In this document: positions 7,767-17,831 of the stretch, one piece after another
Layout of the letters: each line of letters opens with the position of its first letter
Position numbering within the stretch: position 1 is the first letter of the stretch
Assembly (NCBI GenBank): GCA_964372215.1
Contig: CAYJQC010000024.1
Span: 9,233 to 73,232 of the forward strand
Reading direction: 5' to 3'
DNA length: 64,000 nt
Origin: DAIMFL01 sp964372215
GTDB lineage: Bacteria; Pseudomonadota; Alphaproteobacteria; Dongiales; Dongiaceae
Notes under the pieces: generated by a model
Database searches by the model: none
Told to the model about the DNA's origin: nothing
The model's input: the letters and a program-made list of their open reading frames with translations, nothing else
Program-made: the position numbers and the translations under genes

Positions 7767-10397
7767 ATGGCAAGTCGTCAAAACAATAAAACTCCGTATC
7801 TAAAGCGAAATTGCGGATCTCTATGTCGCTTGCGTCTGGAAAGCATTGCGATATTCCTTGTGTTCGCGGGCTCCATTATTGTATTCGAGATATCCGGCAT
7901 TAGAAATCGTCTCGAGGGCGATCTCCATCAGAACGTGATTCATGGTTCGTATATCGAACCGTCTCTTTTTCCGATCCTGGCCGCGCTGTTCGGCGCCCTG
8001 CTCGTCAACTTGCTCTACATGTATCGCGCCGCCGGACACAGCGAGGCGCGGCGCGACGACGCCGAGAATGCCGCCGAACAGCACAAGCGGCGCCTGGAGG
8101 ATTTCGCCCAGAGCACCAGCGAATGGCTGTGGGAGACCGACGTCGACGGGCGATTCATCTACGTCTCCGCCAAGTTCGAAGAGGTCACGGGCATTTCCCA
8201 GGACCAGGTGATCGGCCGCTTCCGCGACGACTTCTCCTGTTTGCCCGGCGAGTCGAGCTGGCAGATCGAGCGCATCAACGACGCGATGAAGGCCCGCCAG
8301 CCCTTCCAGGACGCGACCTATCAGGTCGCGACGCCGGCCGGGCGGAACCTGTGGGTCCGGACCAGCGGCTTGCCGCAGTTCGACGACGCCGGCGAGTTCG
8401 TCGGCTATCGCGGCACCGCCTCGGACGCGACCTCCGAGCACGAACTGCGCCGGTCGAGCGAGGAATCGCACGCACACTTCCTGGCGGCGCTCGATGCGCT
8501 GCCCGCATCGGTGCTGCTCTACGACACCGAAGGCAAGCTGCGGTCGTGGAACGCGGCGGTCGGCGCCTATTTCCGCGATGTCGCCGATCAGATCGTCTCG
8601 GGCAGCACGTTCCAGGCGTTCGCAGCAACCGCCTGCGAACGACAGGCGTTCCTGTTCACGGATGCCGAGGAATGGGTCGCCGCGCGGGTCCGGGCCTATG
8701 AAGAGGGCAGGCAGGACGAGATCGTTCAGCTCCGGGACGGGCGCTGGCTTCAGGCCAGTCACTCCCGAACCACCTTCGGGGGCGCGGTCACCATCTGGGT
8801 CGACGTGACGGCGCTGGTCGAGCGCGAGCAGGCGCTGTCGCGCAAGACGGCGCTGCTCGATGCGATCATGGAAAACATGCACCAGGCGGTCTGCGTCTAT
8901 GACGAGAATCGGCGCCTGGCGCTGTGGAATACCAGGTTCTGCGAGCTTCTGAAGCTGCCGGAGGAGCACGCCGCGGTCGGGCAGCCGATGCTCGACATCG
9001 TCAAGCACGTCTTCTCCAAGCAGATGGCGGACCCGGACGCGGCCGATCGGCTTGCCAACGACATCGTCCAGAACGGCCTGGAAGATGTCGTCGAACGCGC
9101 CATGCCGGATGGCAGCACGGTCGAGATTCGGACCGGCACCATGCCCGATGGCGGCCAGATCAAGACCTTCACGGACGTCACCCGGCGCAAGGCCGCGGAG
9201 CTGCAGCTTCGCCAGTCGCAGAAGATGGATGCGATCGGCCAGCTGGCGGGCGGCATGGCCCACGAGTTCAACAATCTTCTGACCGCCATCGGCGGTTTCG
9301 CGCGCATGGCCCAGCGCAAGGTCGAACAGCCGGTGTTCGTGGCGGATTGCCTGTGCGAGGTGGTCACGGCGGCCGATCACGCCGCCGAACTGACGGGCCA
9401 GATGCTGGCGTACAGCCGCAAGCAGGTGTCGGAAACCAGGGTCGTCGACGTCGATCATGCCGTCGGCGGGCTGGCGAAGCTGCTGCAGCCGCTGCTGGGC
9501 GAGCGGGTCGAGCTCGAGTTCGCCCTGGCCGGCGACGGGGCCCACGCGCGCGTCGATCCCGGACAGATAACGCAATCGATCATCAACCTGGCCATCAATG
9601 CCCGCGACGCCATGCCCGAGGGCGGGCGCCTGGTGATCGGTACCGGGCTGGTGACGCTGCCCGACGATTTCAGCGCGACCCATCTCGGCCAGAGCGGCGG
9701 CGCGTATTGCAGCATGTACGTCAAGGACACCGGAACCGGCATCAACGAGGACCATCTGTCGCGCATTTTCGAGCCGTTCTTCACCACCAAGGAACAGGGT
9801 CAGGGCACCGGCCTCGGCCTTGCCGTCGTCTACGGCCTGATGGAACAGGCCGGCGGAATGATCGATGTGCGCTCGACGGTCGGCGTCGGAACCATCTTCA
9901 CGCTGTATCTGCCCGCGGTGTTCGAGGACGTGTCGGAGCGCGCGATGCCCAATCCCGACAGCGACGAGCTGGCGCCAAAGCGCGCCACCGTTCTGCTGGT
10001 CGAGGACGACGATGCGGTGCGCCGCTATGTCCGGATGGAGCTGGAAAGCGTGGGCTACGACGTGATCACGGCGGTCAACGGCAAGAACGCGATCGACGAG
10101 GCCCGGAGCCTTGGCGACCGCTCGATCGACATCCTTCTGTCGGACGTCGTGATGCCGGTCATGGGCGGAGTCGCCGCCGCCCGCGTCCTGACCGCCGAGC
10201 GCCCCGACCTGAAGGTGGTCTACATGACCGGCTATCCGCAGCGTGGCGCCGCCGCGATGGACGACTTCGAGGACGGCGCCACGATTCTCTACAAGCCAGT
10301 GACCCGGAACGATCTCGCGCACACCCTCGCGGCGGTGCTGTCGGGATCGGCCGGGCCATGCCCAATCGGTGACGAAGGAGTGCTGGTCGATGTCTGA
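7767..10397 (+). CDS. Hybrid sensor histidine kinase with PAS domains and C-terminal receiver
   Basis: Membrane sensor of 876 residues. Two transmembrane helices (about 25-45 and 68-88) bracket a short periplasmic segment. Three PAS-like domains follow (about 110-230, 240-350, 365-480). The HisKA box GMAHEFNNLLTAIGGF holds phospho-acceptor His499. The ATPase domain has the N box NLAINARDAMPEGG, DTGTGI, FEPFFTTK and GTGLGLAVVYG. The receiver domain (about 738-865) has acidic EDDD, acceptor Asp793 (LLSDVVMP) and Lys in LYKPV. This layout is that of blue-light or chemosensing hybrid kinases, but the PAS ligands cannot be read. The first about 65 codons are much lower in GC than the rest. Its stop overlaps the start of the next response regulator by 8 nt. 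Confidence 0.93.
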   Translation: MASRQNNKTPYLKRNCGSLCRLRLESIAIFLVFAGSIIVFEISGIRNRLEGDLHQNVIHGSYIEPSLFPILAALFGALLVNLLYMYRAAGHSEARRDDAENAAEQHKRRLEDFAQSTSEWLWETDVDGRFIYVSAKFEEVTGISQDQVIGRFRDDFSCLPGESSWQIERINDAMKARQPFQDATYQVATPAGRNLWVRTSGLPQFDDAGEFVGYRGTASDATSEHELRRSSEESHAHFLAALDALPASVLLYDTEGKLRSWNAAVGAYFRDVADQIVSGSTFQAFAATACERQAFLFTDAEEWVAARVRAYEEGRQDEIVQLRDGRWLQASHSRTTFGGAVTIWVDVTALVEREQALSRKTALLDAIMENMHQAVCVYDENRRLALWNTRFCELLKLPEEHAAVGQPMLDIVKHVFSKQMADPDAADRLANDIVQNGLEDVVERAMPDGSTVEIRTGTMPDGGQIKTFTDVTRRKAAELQLRQSQKMDAIGQLAGGMAHEFNNLLTAIGGFARMAQRKVEQPVFVADCLCEVVTAADHAAELTGQMLAYSRKQVSETRVVDVDHAVGGLAKLLQPLLGERVELEFALAGDGAHARVDPGQITQSIINLAINARDAMPEGGRLVIGTGLVTLPDDFSATHLGQSGGAYCSMYVKDTGTGINEDHLSRIFEPFFTTKEQGQGTGLGLAVVYGLMEQAGGMIDVRSTVGVGTIFTLYLPAVFEDVSERAMPNPDSDELAPKRATVLLVEDDDAVRRYVRMELESVGYDVITAVNGKNAIDEARSLGDRSIDILLSDVVMPVMGGVAAARVLTAERPDLKVVYMTGYPQRGAAAMDDFEDGATILYKPVTRNDLAHTLAAVLSGSAGPCPIGDEGVLVDV

Positions 10398-10812
10398 AGC
10401 TCTGCTGGATGTTCAAAAGATCAGGTTGCTGGTGGTCGACGACAACCCTCAGGCCCTGCGGCTCGTGCGCATGCTGCTGCACGACATCGGCTGCACGCAG
10501 GTCTATACGGCCAAGGACGGGCGCGAGGCGCTGGATTTCCTCGGCTCGTGCGACGAGCTGGTCGACGCCGTGATCTCCGACTGGAACATGCCGCGGATGG
10601 CGGGAATCGAGCTGCTGAAGCAGATCCGCACCGTCTTCCCGGACATGCCGTTCCTGATGCTCACCGGCCGCGCGACGATCGAAGCCGTCAAGGAGGCGCG
10701 CACCCACGGCGTCACCGCCTATCTGGCAAAGCCGTTCTCGCCGGATCAGCTACAACAGAAGATCCTGCACCTGATTCGCAACCTGCAGCAGGTCCCGGTC
10801 GGCATGATGTGA
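10390..10812 (+). CDS. CheY-like single-domain response regulator
   Basis: A 140-residue receiver-only protein. It has the acidic pair in LLVVDDNPQALRL, acceptor Asp64 in ISDWNMPRMAG, Thr in MLTGRA and Lys in AKPFSPDQL. The sequence is chemotaxis-type, and the absence of an output domain implies signalling by protein-protein contact. The start is the ATG at 10390, preceded by AAGGAG 9 nt upstream. It overlaps the kinase stop by 8 nt, so the two are translationally coupled and the kinase is its likely phosphodonor. Confidence 0.93.
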   Translation: MSEALLDVQKIRLLVVDDNPQALRLVRMLLHDIGCTQVYTAKDGREALDFLGSCDELVDAVISDWNMPRMAGIELLKQIRTVFPDMPFLMLTGRATIEAVKEARTHGVTAYLAKPFSPDQLQQKILHLIRNLQQVPVGMM

Positions 10813-10939
10813 GGACGCCGGGGCGCCGGGGTGAGGCCGGCCGCCGACCACCATGTCTGCCTGGACCGCTCGGGCCAAGCGCGGATAGGATATAGGTCTC
10901 GCCGCATTTCCGACCGGTTTCACGGCTAGAACCGGCGCC

Positions 10940-11635
10940 ATGAGTGGACGGCGATGGCGCGGATATCTGGCGGCGGCGGCTGTCGCAGTGGTGCTGCTGT
11001 GGATCGGACTGCCGCAGATTCCGCCGCGCTGGAATCCCTGGGCGCCGATCCGGCTTGCCGAGGCGCCCGGCTTCCTCACCAGCTTCAAGCTTCAAAATCT
11101 GCGGGACGATCCGGCCGCATGCCGCGCCATTCTCGACGCCGCCGGGTTCGTCTACCGGGACTTGCCGGACCAGGTCACCGGTCCGGGCTGCGGGTTCCAT
11201 GACGCCGTCCGGATCGAGCGATCTGCCGTCGCCTATGGCGGCGGCTTCGCCGCGACCTGCCCGCTGGCGGCCGGCCTCGCGTTGTTCGAGCGCCACGTTC
11301 TGCAACCGGCGGCGCAGGCCGCGTTCGGCGAGTCGGTGGTGGCGGTCGACCATCTCGGCAGCTATGCCTGCCGCAACATGAACAACCGCAACGCCGGGCG
11401 GCGCAGCCAGCACGCGACCGCGAACGCCCTCGACATCGCCGGCGTCGTGCTGGCGGATGGCGCGCGGGTGACGTTGACCCAGGACTGGGACGGCGGCGGC
11501 GCGAAGGCCGCGTTCCTGCACCGGCTGCACGACGACGGCTGTGCGATCTTCAGCGTGGTGCTGGGCCCCGATCACGACGCCGCCCATCGCAGCCATCTGC
11601 ATGTCGATCTCGGCGGCTTGACCTATTGCCGCTGA
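10940..11635 (+). CDS. Extensin-like family protein (PF06904 type)
   Basis: Protein of 231 residues with one N-terminal transmembrane or signal segment (residues 7-23), so exported. The body matches the bacterial extensin-like C-terminal family: conserved Cys (DDPAACRAIL, GPGCGFHD, YACRNMNNR) and a motif resembling D,D-carboxypeptidase metal sites, SQHATANALDIAG followed by SHLHVD. A role in cell-wall peptide cleavage is suggested by that resemblance but not proven for the family. It ends 20 bp from the convergent ABC exporter gene. Confidence 0.85.
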   Translation: MSGRRWRGYLAAAAVAVVLLWIGLPQIPPRWNPWAPIRLAEAPGFLTSFKLQNLRDDPAACRAILDAAGFVYRDLPDQVTGPGCGFHDAVRIERSAVAYGGGFAATCPLAAGLALFERHVLQPAAQAAFGESVVAVDHLGSYACRNMNNRNAGRRSQHATANALDIAGVVLADGARVTLTQDWDGGGAKAAFLHRLHDDGCAIFSVVLGPDHDAAHRSHLHVDLGGLTYCR

Positions 11636-11654
11636 GGGCGGCTGACGCGGAGTC

Positions 11655-13511
<1,857 letters not shown>

Positions 13512-13721
13512 GACAGCGCCTCGAGCTGCGGCGTCGACGGGAAGGGTTCGCGAATCGGGTGGGACCGGAGAACGAAGCTAGTCCCGATGGCGGCGCGACG
13601 CAATGCGGCCGGACGATCCGCTGCGCTGCAGTCGCCTGTTGCCGATCGGCTGGCTTTGCGCGGCTGGCATGGCCGCCGGGAATCCGCGAGAATGGCGCTC
13701 ATCGCGACACGGGAGCGAGCC

Positions 13722-14198
13722 ATGCGACTCGACGGTTCATGCCATTGCGGCGCGGTGCGATTCTCGGTCGAGGCCTATGCGCCGGTGCCTTTCCTGCGCT
13801 GCTACTGCTCGATCTGCCGCAAGACGGCGGGCGGCGGCGGCTACGCCATCAACCTCGGCGCCCGGGCCGACACGCTGCACGTCACCGGCCGCAAGCACAT
13901 CGCCATGTTCCACGCTGTGATCGACGGCGCGGAGAGCGAAGGCGAACGGCGCTTCTGCAAGCGTTGCGGCGCGGCGCTCTGGGTCTCCGACCCGCGCTGG
14001 CCGGAGCTGGTGCATCCCTTCGTCAGCGCCATCGACACGGCTCTGCCCGAGGCGCCCGAGCAGGTCCACATGATGCTGGGATCGAAGGCGAACTGGGTGC
14101 GGGTCGACGCCAAGCGCGGGGAAGCGCGGTTCGACGACTATCCCGAGCAGTCGCTCGAGGACTGGCACCGCGCCCACGGCCTGCTCGACGAGAGCTGA
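13722..14198 (+). CDS. GFA-family zinc protein (CENP-V/GFA domain)
   Basis: Protein of 158 residues with the zinc-binding cysteines of the glutathione-dependent formaldehyde-activating enzyme family: CHCGAVRF (C7, C9), CYCSICRKT (C27, C29, C32) and a later CKRCGAALW. The family adds glutathione to formaldehyde or related S-conjugates in some members; activity here is unproven. The start is supported by GGGAG 7 nt upstream. It is followed by the convergent DUF3008 gene. Confidence 0.9.
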   Translation: MRLDGSCHCGAVRFSVEAYAPVPFLRCYCSICRKTAGGGGYAINLGARADTLHVTGRKHIAMFHAVIDGAESEGERRFCKRCGAALWVSDPRWPELVHPFVSAIDTALPEAPEQVHMMLGSKANWVRVDAKRGEARFDDYPEQSLEDWHRAHGLLDES

Positions 14199-14221
14199 CC
14201 CGCGCCGGCCCGGCCTCGGGC

Positions 14222-14407
14222 TCAGTCGCCCTTGTGCTCGGGCAGCCCCTTGCGCCTGGTCGCGGCGAATTCCTCGAGCTGCGCCTCGCTCATCGAGTCG
14301 TACATTTCCTTCGACGCGCCCTTGAGCTCGGAGACCTCGATCTCGCCGCGCTTGGCGGCCAGCGCCGCGCCCGCGGCCATCTGCTGCGCCTTCGATCGCG
14401 CCGGCAT
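14222..14407 (-). CDS. DUF3008 family small protein
   Basis: A 61-residue hydrophilic protein, MPARSKAQQMAAGAALAAK at the N-terminus and RRKGLPEHKGD at the end, matching DUF3008 over its full length. No enzyme or membrane feature is visible and the function is unknown. Its start lies 1 nt after the stop of the nuclease-like gene, so the two are almost certainly in one operon with the lipoprotein gene upstream. Confidence 0.85.
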   Translation of the reverse strand: MPARSKAQQMAAGAALAAKRGEIEVSELKGASKEMYDSMSEAQLEEFAATRRKGLPEHKGD

Positions 14408-14408
14408 G

Positions 14409-15446
14409 TCACACCTTCAGCCGCACGAACATCGGCCGGTGATCGGAGATCGCGAACTTGGCCCAGGCCTTGAACTGGGCCAGGCTGCGGGTGCCGGCCT
14501 CGATCTCGCTCCAGAGATCGCGGAACACGAAGTTGTCGTAGTCGACGACGATCGCGGTCTGGCCCTTGATCTCCTTCACCTTCAGCTTCTTGTTGGTGAA
14601 TACGACCTGATCGTAGGTGTTGAATTCCTGGATCGTCGTGCCGGCCTCGGTCGAGTAGCGGCTCGGCTGCAGGCCGCGGCGCAGCAGGGCCCGGTAGACC
14701 GGATTGCGGCTCTCCATCTTGGGGATGTTCATGTCGCCGAGCAGGATCACATTGGTCTCGTAGGCATTCTTCATGCGCGCGCCCTGCTGCCGGCGCGCCC
14801 ACTCCGCCAGGAAGTACACCTCGGCGACCCGATTGCCGAACTCCGGCGATTCCTCCTTCTCCTGGCCGTAATAGATGTGGACGTTGGCCAGCAGGAAGGT
14901 GGTGCTGCGGCCGACCACCTGCCAGGTGCTGAGGAACGGGTTGCGGTTGAAACCGTAGAACACGGTCTGGACCGACTTGCCGTCCATGGTGAACTTCTGG
15001 GTCTTCGGCGCGATCACGTACTTGCCCTTGATCACCTTGCCCGACGGGTTGTAGTCGAGCTCGCCCAGGAGCTGGCGCGGCTGCACCACGTCCTTGCGGT
15101 AGACCACGACGAGGCGCTCCTGATTGCCCGCCGGATCGGTCATCACCATGTCGTAGCCGGAAGGCGCCAGTTCCTGCATCACGCTGGTGAAATGCTCGAG
15201 ATTGGCGTTCACCTCCTGGACCGCGATGATGTCGAACTTGGACAGGACATGGGCGATCAGCAGCAGGTCTTTTTCGCGCCGCTTCTGCACGCCGAGATTG
15301 GCGATGTTCCAACTCGCCAGGTCGATCTCGTTCGCTCCCTTGGCCGGAATCGCGCGCGCGGGATCAGTGAAGAACCCGTCGAAGCGCGTCTTCTCCGTGG
15401 CCAGATCGTAGTCGTAATCGAATCTCGGCTTGGCGAACCCGACCAT
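14409..15446 (-). CDS. Endonuclease/exonuclease/phosphatase (DNase I-like) family protein
   Basis: Protein of 345 residues with the four hallmark blocks of the EEP fold: ASWNIANLG (Asn metal ligand), IIAVQEVN (catalytic Glu), ILLGDMNI (Asp/Asn) and ISDHRPMFV (Asp-His). The family hydrolyses phosphodiester or phosphomonoester bonds; substrate unknown. No signal peptide is visible. It is the middle gene of a three-gene minus-strand group: 6 bp after the lipoprotein stop and 1 bp before the DUF3008 start. Confidence 0.85.
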   Translation of the reverse strand: MVGFAKPRFDYDYDLATEKTRFDGFFTDPARAIPAKGANEIDLASWNIANLGVQKRREKDLLLIAHVLSKFDIIAVQEVNANLEHFTSVMQELAPSGYDMVMTDPAGNQERLVVVYRKDVVQPRQLLGELDYNPSGKVIKGKYVIAPKTQKFTMDGKSVQTVFYGFNRNPFLSTWQVVGRSTTFLLANVHIYYGQEKEESPEFGNRVAEVYFLAEWARRQQGARMKNAYETNVILLGDMNIPKMESRNPVYRALLRRGLQPSRYSTEAGTTIQEFNTYDQVVFTNKKLKVKEIKGQTAIVVDYDNFVFRDLWSEIEAGTRSLAQFKAWAKFAISDHRPMFVRLKV

Positions 15447-15452
15447 GGCACC

Positions 15453-15998
15453 TCACCCCGCCGCGACGAAATAGCCGCGCAGGATCAGGTGCTGTACCCC
15501 GGAGGGCGGGCCGGCCGGCCCCCCCATGGTGTCGAAGCAGAGCTGCGCCGCCGCGGTCATGGCGAAGCCCGAGGTCATCGCTTCGCTGGTGCCGCCCTCG
15601 CCCTCGGGGTTGAGCAGGATGGTCGACTCCACCATTCGCTCCTGGCGGTCGGGATCGGCGAGATTCTGGATCAGCAGGCGCAGCACGACCCGGGTTCCCG
15701 CGGCCGCCGCGCCATCGGGATGGTGATACAGCCAATCCATGTCGGTGATCACCAGCGCGCGCTCCGCCGGCATCGCGAACGGCTGCAGGGCGCCGGTGCC
15801 GTCCTGGAAAACCCGCCGGAAGCTGTGGCCGGCGGCGCCGAAGCCGCAGCCGGTATCGCCGGTCGCGGAATGCAGCACCACCTGCTCGCCCGGCGCCTGG
15901 CCCAGATGGGTCCGCGGCGCGCAAGCCGCCAGCGCGATGGCGACAAGGCCCAGGCATGCCGCCCCGCCAGCTCCGCGCACAAGGTTGACCCGGCCCAC
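15453..15998 (-). CDS. Putative lipoprotein, function unknown
   Basis: A 181-residue protein whose N-terminus ends in a lipobox, LAAC, with Cys26 as the acylation site, so probably anchored to the inner or outer membrane. The mature part holds no domain I recognise. It leads the operon with the EEP protein and DUF3008. Confidence 0.7.
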   Translation of the reverse strand: MGRVNLVRGAGGAACLGLVAIALAACAPRTHLGQAPGEQVVLHSATGDTGCGFGAAGHSFRRVFQDGTGALQPFAMPAERALVITDMDWLYHHPDGAAAAGTRVVLRLLIQNLADPDRQERMVESTILLNPEGEGGTSEAMTSGFAMTAAAQLCFDTMGGPAGPPSGVQHLILRGYFVAAG

Positions 15999-16111
15999 TG
16001 GAGTCCCCCCGTCGGTGATTCCCGCCCCGCCGCGGCGACACGTGATCGCCCATTGCGGTCTTGGCGCCGGACCAGACTACGCCGACTCTGCCGCCGGGGA
16101 AACCCGGCCTC

Positions 16112-16324
16112 TCAGGCAAATCGGATGCCGATGCCGTCGACGCCCACGCCGGACAGGCGCATGTGCCAGGTCTCGCCGGGCGCCGCCGGAAACGCCCGGG
16201 TCAGGGTTCCCGTGGTGACGATCTCGCCGGCTGCGAGCGGCGGGTTCGCCGGATCGCGTGCCAGCAGGTCGACACACGCACGGGCGATATCGTCGACGGC
16301 GACCACGGGCGGCAGGTCCTGCAC
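16112..16324 (-). pseudogene. C-terminal remnant of a 2-keto-4-pentenoate hydratase/FAH-family gene
   Basis: The 70-codon frame reads AVDDIARACVDLL, LAAGEIVTTGTLTRAFPAAP and GETWHMRLSG, ending GIGIRF. This is the conserved C-terminus of FAH-superfamily hydratases/decarboxylases (normally about 260 residues). The first about 190 residues, including the metal-binding region, are absent: the DNA upstream is the intact MBL gene. It opens at GTG 16324 with no clear ribosome-binding site. I read it as a truncated gene left by a rearrangement. Translation as a small orphan protein is possible but unlikely. Confidence 0.6.
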
Positions 16325-16357
16325 CGGCTCCCCTCCGCTTCGTTCCGCCGCGGCGCC

Positions 16358-17092
16358 TCAGGCGGCGAGCAGCTGCGATTCGAGCCTGGCGGCATAGTAG
16401 TCGGCCAGGCGGTTCAGGGCGGACTGGCAGTCACCGACATAGGAAGTGCCATGCATGACGGCGAGGGTGCGCGGATTCAGCGCGGCGAGCCTCCTGATCG
16501 TCGGCGCGGTCGCCGGCGTCACGGCGGATGCCTGGAACATGTCCTCGGCCGCGATCGCCTTCTGGACGATGTCCGCGTCGGTCAGGGCCTGGCCGTTGCC
16601 GAGATGGGTCATCAGGTCGCCGCACAGCAGCGTGGCGGTATCCTCCTCGAACAGCAGCCCCGCTTCCCAGCCATGCGGCACGTGGGGCGTATCGATGTAG
16701 CGCACGCGCCGCCCGCCGAGGTCGACGACCGTGCCGTCGGCGAGCGCCCTGGGCGTCCGATCGGCGAGATCGTTCAGGGAAACCGCGCAGGCGGTCATGC
16801 CGTGCGCCACCTGCGCGCGCGGCGCCGCGGCCAGCCAGGCGTTCATCGCGCCGCACTCGTCGGCTTCGACATGGCCGAAGCTGATCCAGCGGAGTTTCTC
16901 GACCGGCATGATCCGGGCGACGGCAGCCGACACGGACTCGAACATCGCCCGCGGGCCGCAGTGAAACAGCAGCGGCTCTTCCGCGTCCACCAGGAACTGG
17001 TTGAAGGTGAATCCGGCCGGCGGGGCGATGTCCGGCACAAAGGTCGAGAGCCGATAGATGCGATCGGCGATCTCCGCGATTTCGGTAGTCAT
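16358..17092 (-). CDS. MBL-fold metallo-hydrolase, flavodiiron/ODP-like
   Basis: Protein of 244 residues. The metal site is read from GHVEADECG (His74, Glu76, Asp78), then PHVPHGWEAG, CGDLMTHLG and VMHGTSY. This H-x-E-x-D pattern is that of flavodiiron and ODP-type oxygen-binding diiron proteins rather than the HxHxDH of beta-lactamases. The residue after Asp78 is Glu where flavodiiron proteins usually have His. There is no flavodoxin domain, so if redox-active it needs a separate partner. It starts inside the stop of the upstream TetR gene (ATGA overlap) and is presumably its regulatory target. Confidence 0.85.
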   Translation of the reverse strand: MTTEIAEIADRIYRLSTFVPDIAPPAGFTFNQFLVDAEEPLLFHCGPRAMFESVSAAVARIMPVEKLRWISFGHVEADECGAMNAWLAAAPRAQVAHGMTACAVSLNDLADRTPRALADGTVVDLGGRRVRYIDTPHVPHGWEAGLLFEEDTATLLCGDLMTHLGNGQALTDADIVQKAIAAEDMFQASAVTPATAPTIRRLAALNPRTLAVMHGTSYVGDCQSALNRLADYYAARLESQLLAA

Positions 17093-17718
17093 GTTCGAGA
17101 ACTCCTGCGTTTGCGTCGAGTCGACTTGCGCTCGTCCTGCGGCTGCATGAGCCAGGCGACGAGCACGCCAGCGATGCGCTCGGCGGCGTCGGCCGTCGCG
17201 ATTCCGTGTTCGGCAAGACGGCGATAGACCTCGTAGTCGAGCAGGGCCGCGACCACCACGGCGCTGCCAGCCGACCTCCCGAGCGGGCGCAATGTCGCCG
17301 CCACCAGCGCGTCGAGCGTTTGGTCCAGCTCGGCCATCGCGTCCCGCAGCGCCTGGATCCGCTGCCGATCGGCCCGCGCCTTGGACAGTCCCGGGCAGCG
17401 CTCGTAGAACTCGAACAGCGACCGGACGAGGCGATCGACCCGGTCCGGCACGTCCACCGCCCCTTCGAGCACGTCCGCCGCCGGTGGCGGAGCGAGTTCG
17501 AAGGTGTAGGCGCCGCAGGCCCGAACGGCGTCGTCATAGGTCGGGAAGTGGTGATACACGGTGCCCAGCCCGACATCGGCGCGTTCGGCGATCTGCTTCA
17601 TGGTTGTTTCGGCGATCCCCTGCTCCGCGTGCAGCGCGAAGGTTGCCTCGACGATCCGTTGCCGCGTCTCGGCTGCGGCGCGGGCACGCTTGCCCATCTG
17701 GTAGCGTCTCGGGGCCAT
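17089..17718 (-). CDS. TetR-family transcriptional regulator
   Basis: The N-terminal helix-turn-helix is ATFALHAEQGIAETTMKQIA followed by ERADVGLGTVYHHF, with the Tyr-His-His-Phe ending typical of TetR. The C-terminal ligand domain has no recognisable signature. I chose MAPRRYQMGK (17718), preceded by GGAGGG; an ATG four codons earlier is possible. It is first in a two-gene operon with the MBL protein (4-nt ATGA overlap). A palindrome at 17746-17767, just upstream, is a likely autoregulatory operator. Confidence 0.88.
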   Translation of the reverse strand: MAPRRYQMGKRARAAAETRQRIVEATFALHAEQGIAETTMKQIAERADVGLGTVYHHFPTYDDAVRACGAYTFELAPPPAADVLEGAVDVPDRVDRLVRSLFEFYERCPGLSKARADRQRIQALRDAMAELDQTLDALVAATLRPLGRSAGSAVVVAALLDYEVYRRLAEHGIATADAAERIAGVLVAWLMQPQDERKSTRRKRRSSRT

Positions 17719-17745
17719 GCCGCCCTCCATGGTGCGTAATATTTA

Positions 17746-17767
17746 ATTGATAGACTATTCGATCAAT
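17746..17767. promoter_or_regulatory. Candidate TetR operator
   Basis: ATTGAT (17746-17751) and ATCAAT (17762-17767) form 6-bp inverted arms with a 10-bp spacer in a sharply AT-rich patch 28-49 bp upstream of the TetR start. On the minus strand TTGATC and a TAAATA-like element overlap it, so binding would block transcription of the TetR-MBL operon. Confidence 0.5.
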
Positions 17768-17831
17768 ATAAGATTCGTCAAGCGGAGAGGCACGCCGCCT
17801 TCCCGGCCCGACATCGCCCCGGGAAGGCGGC

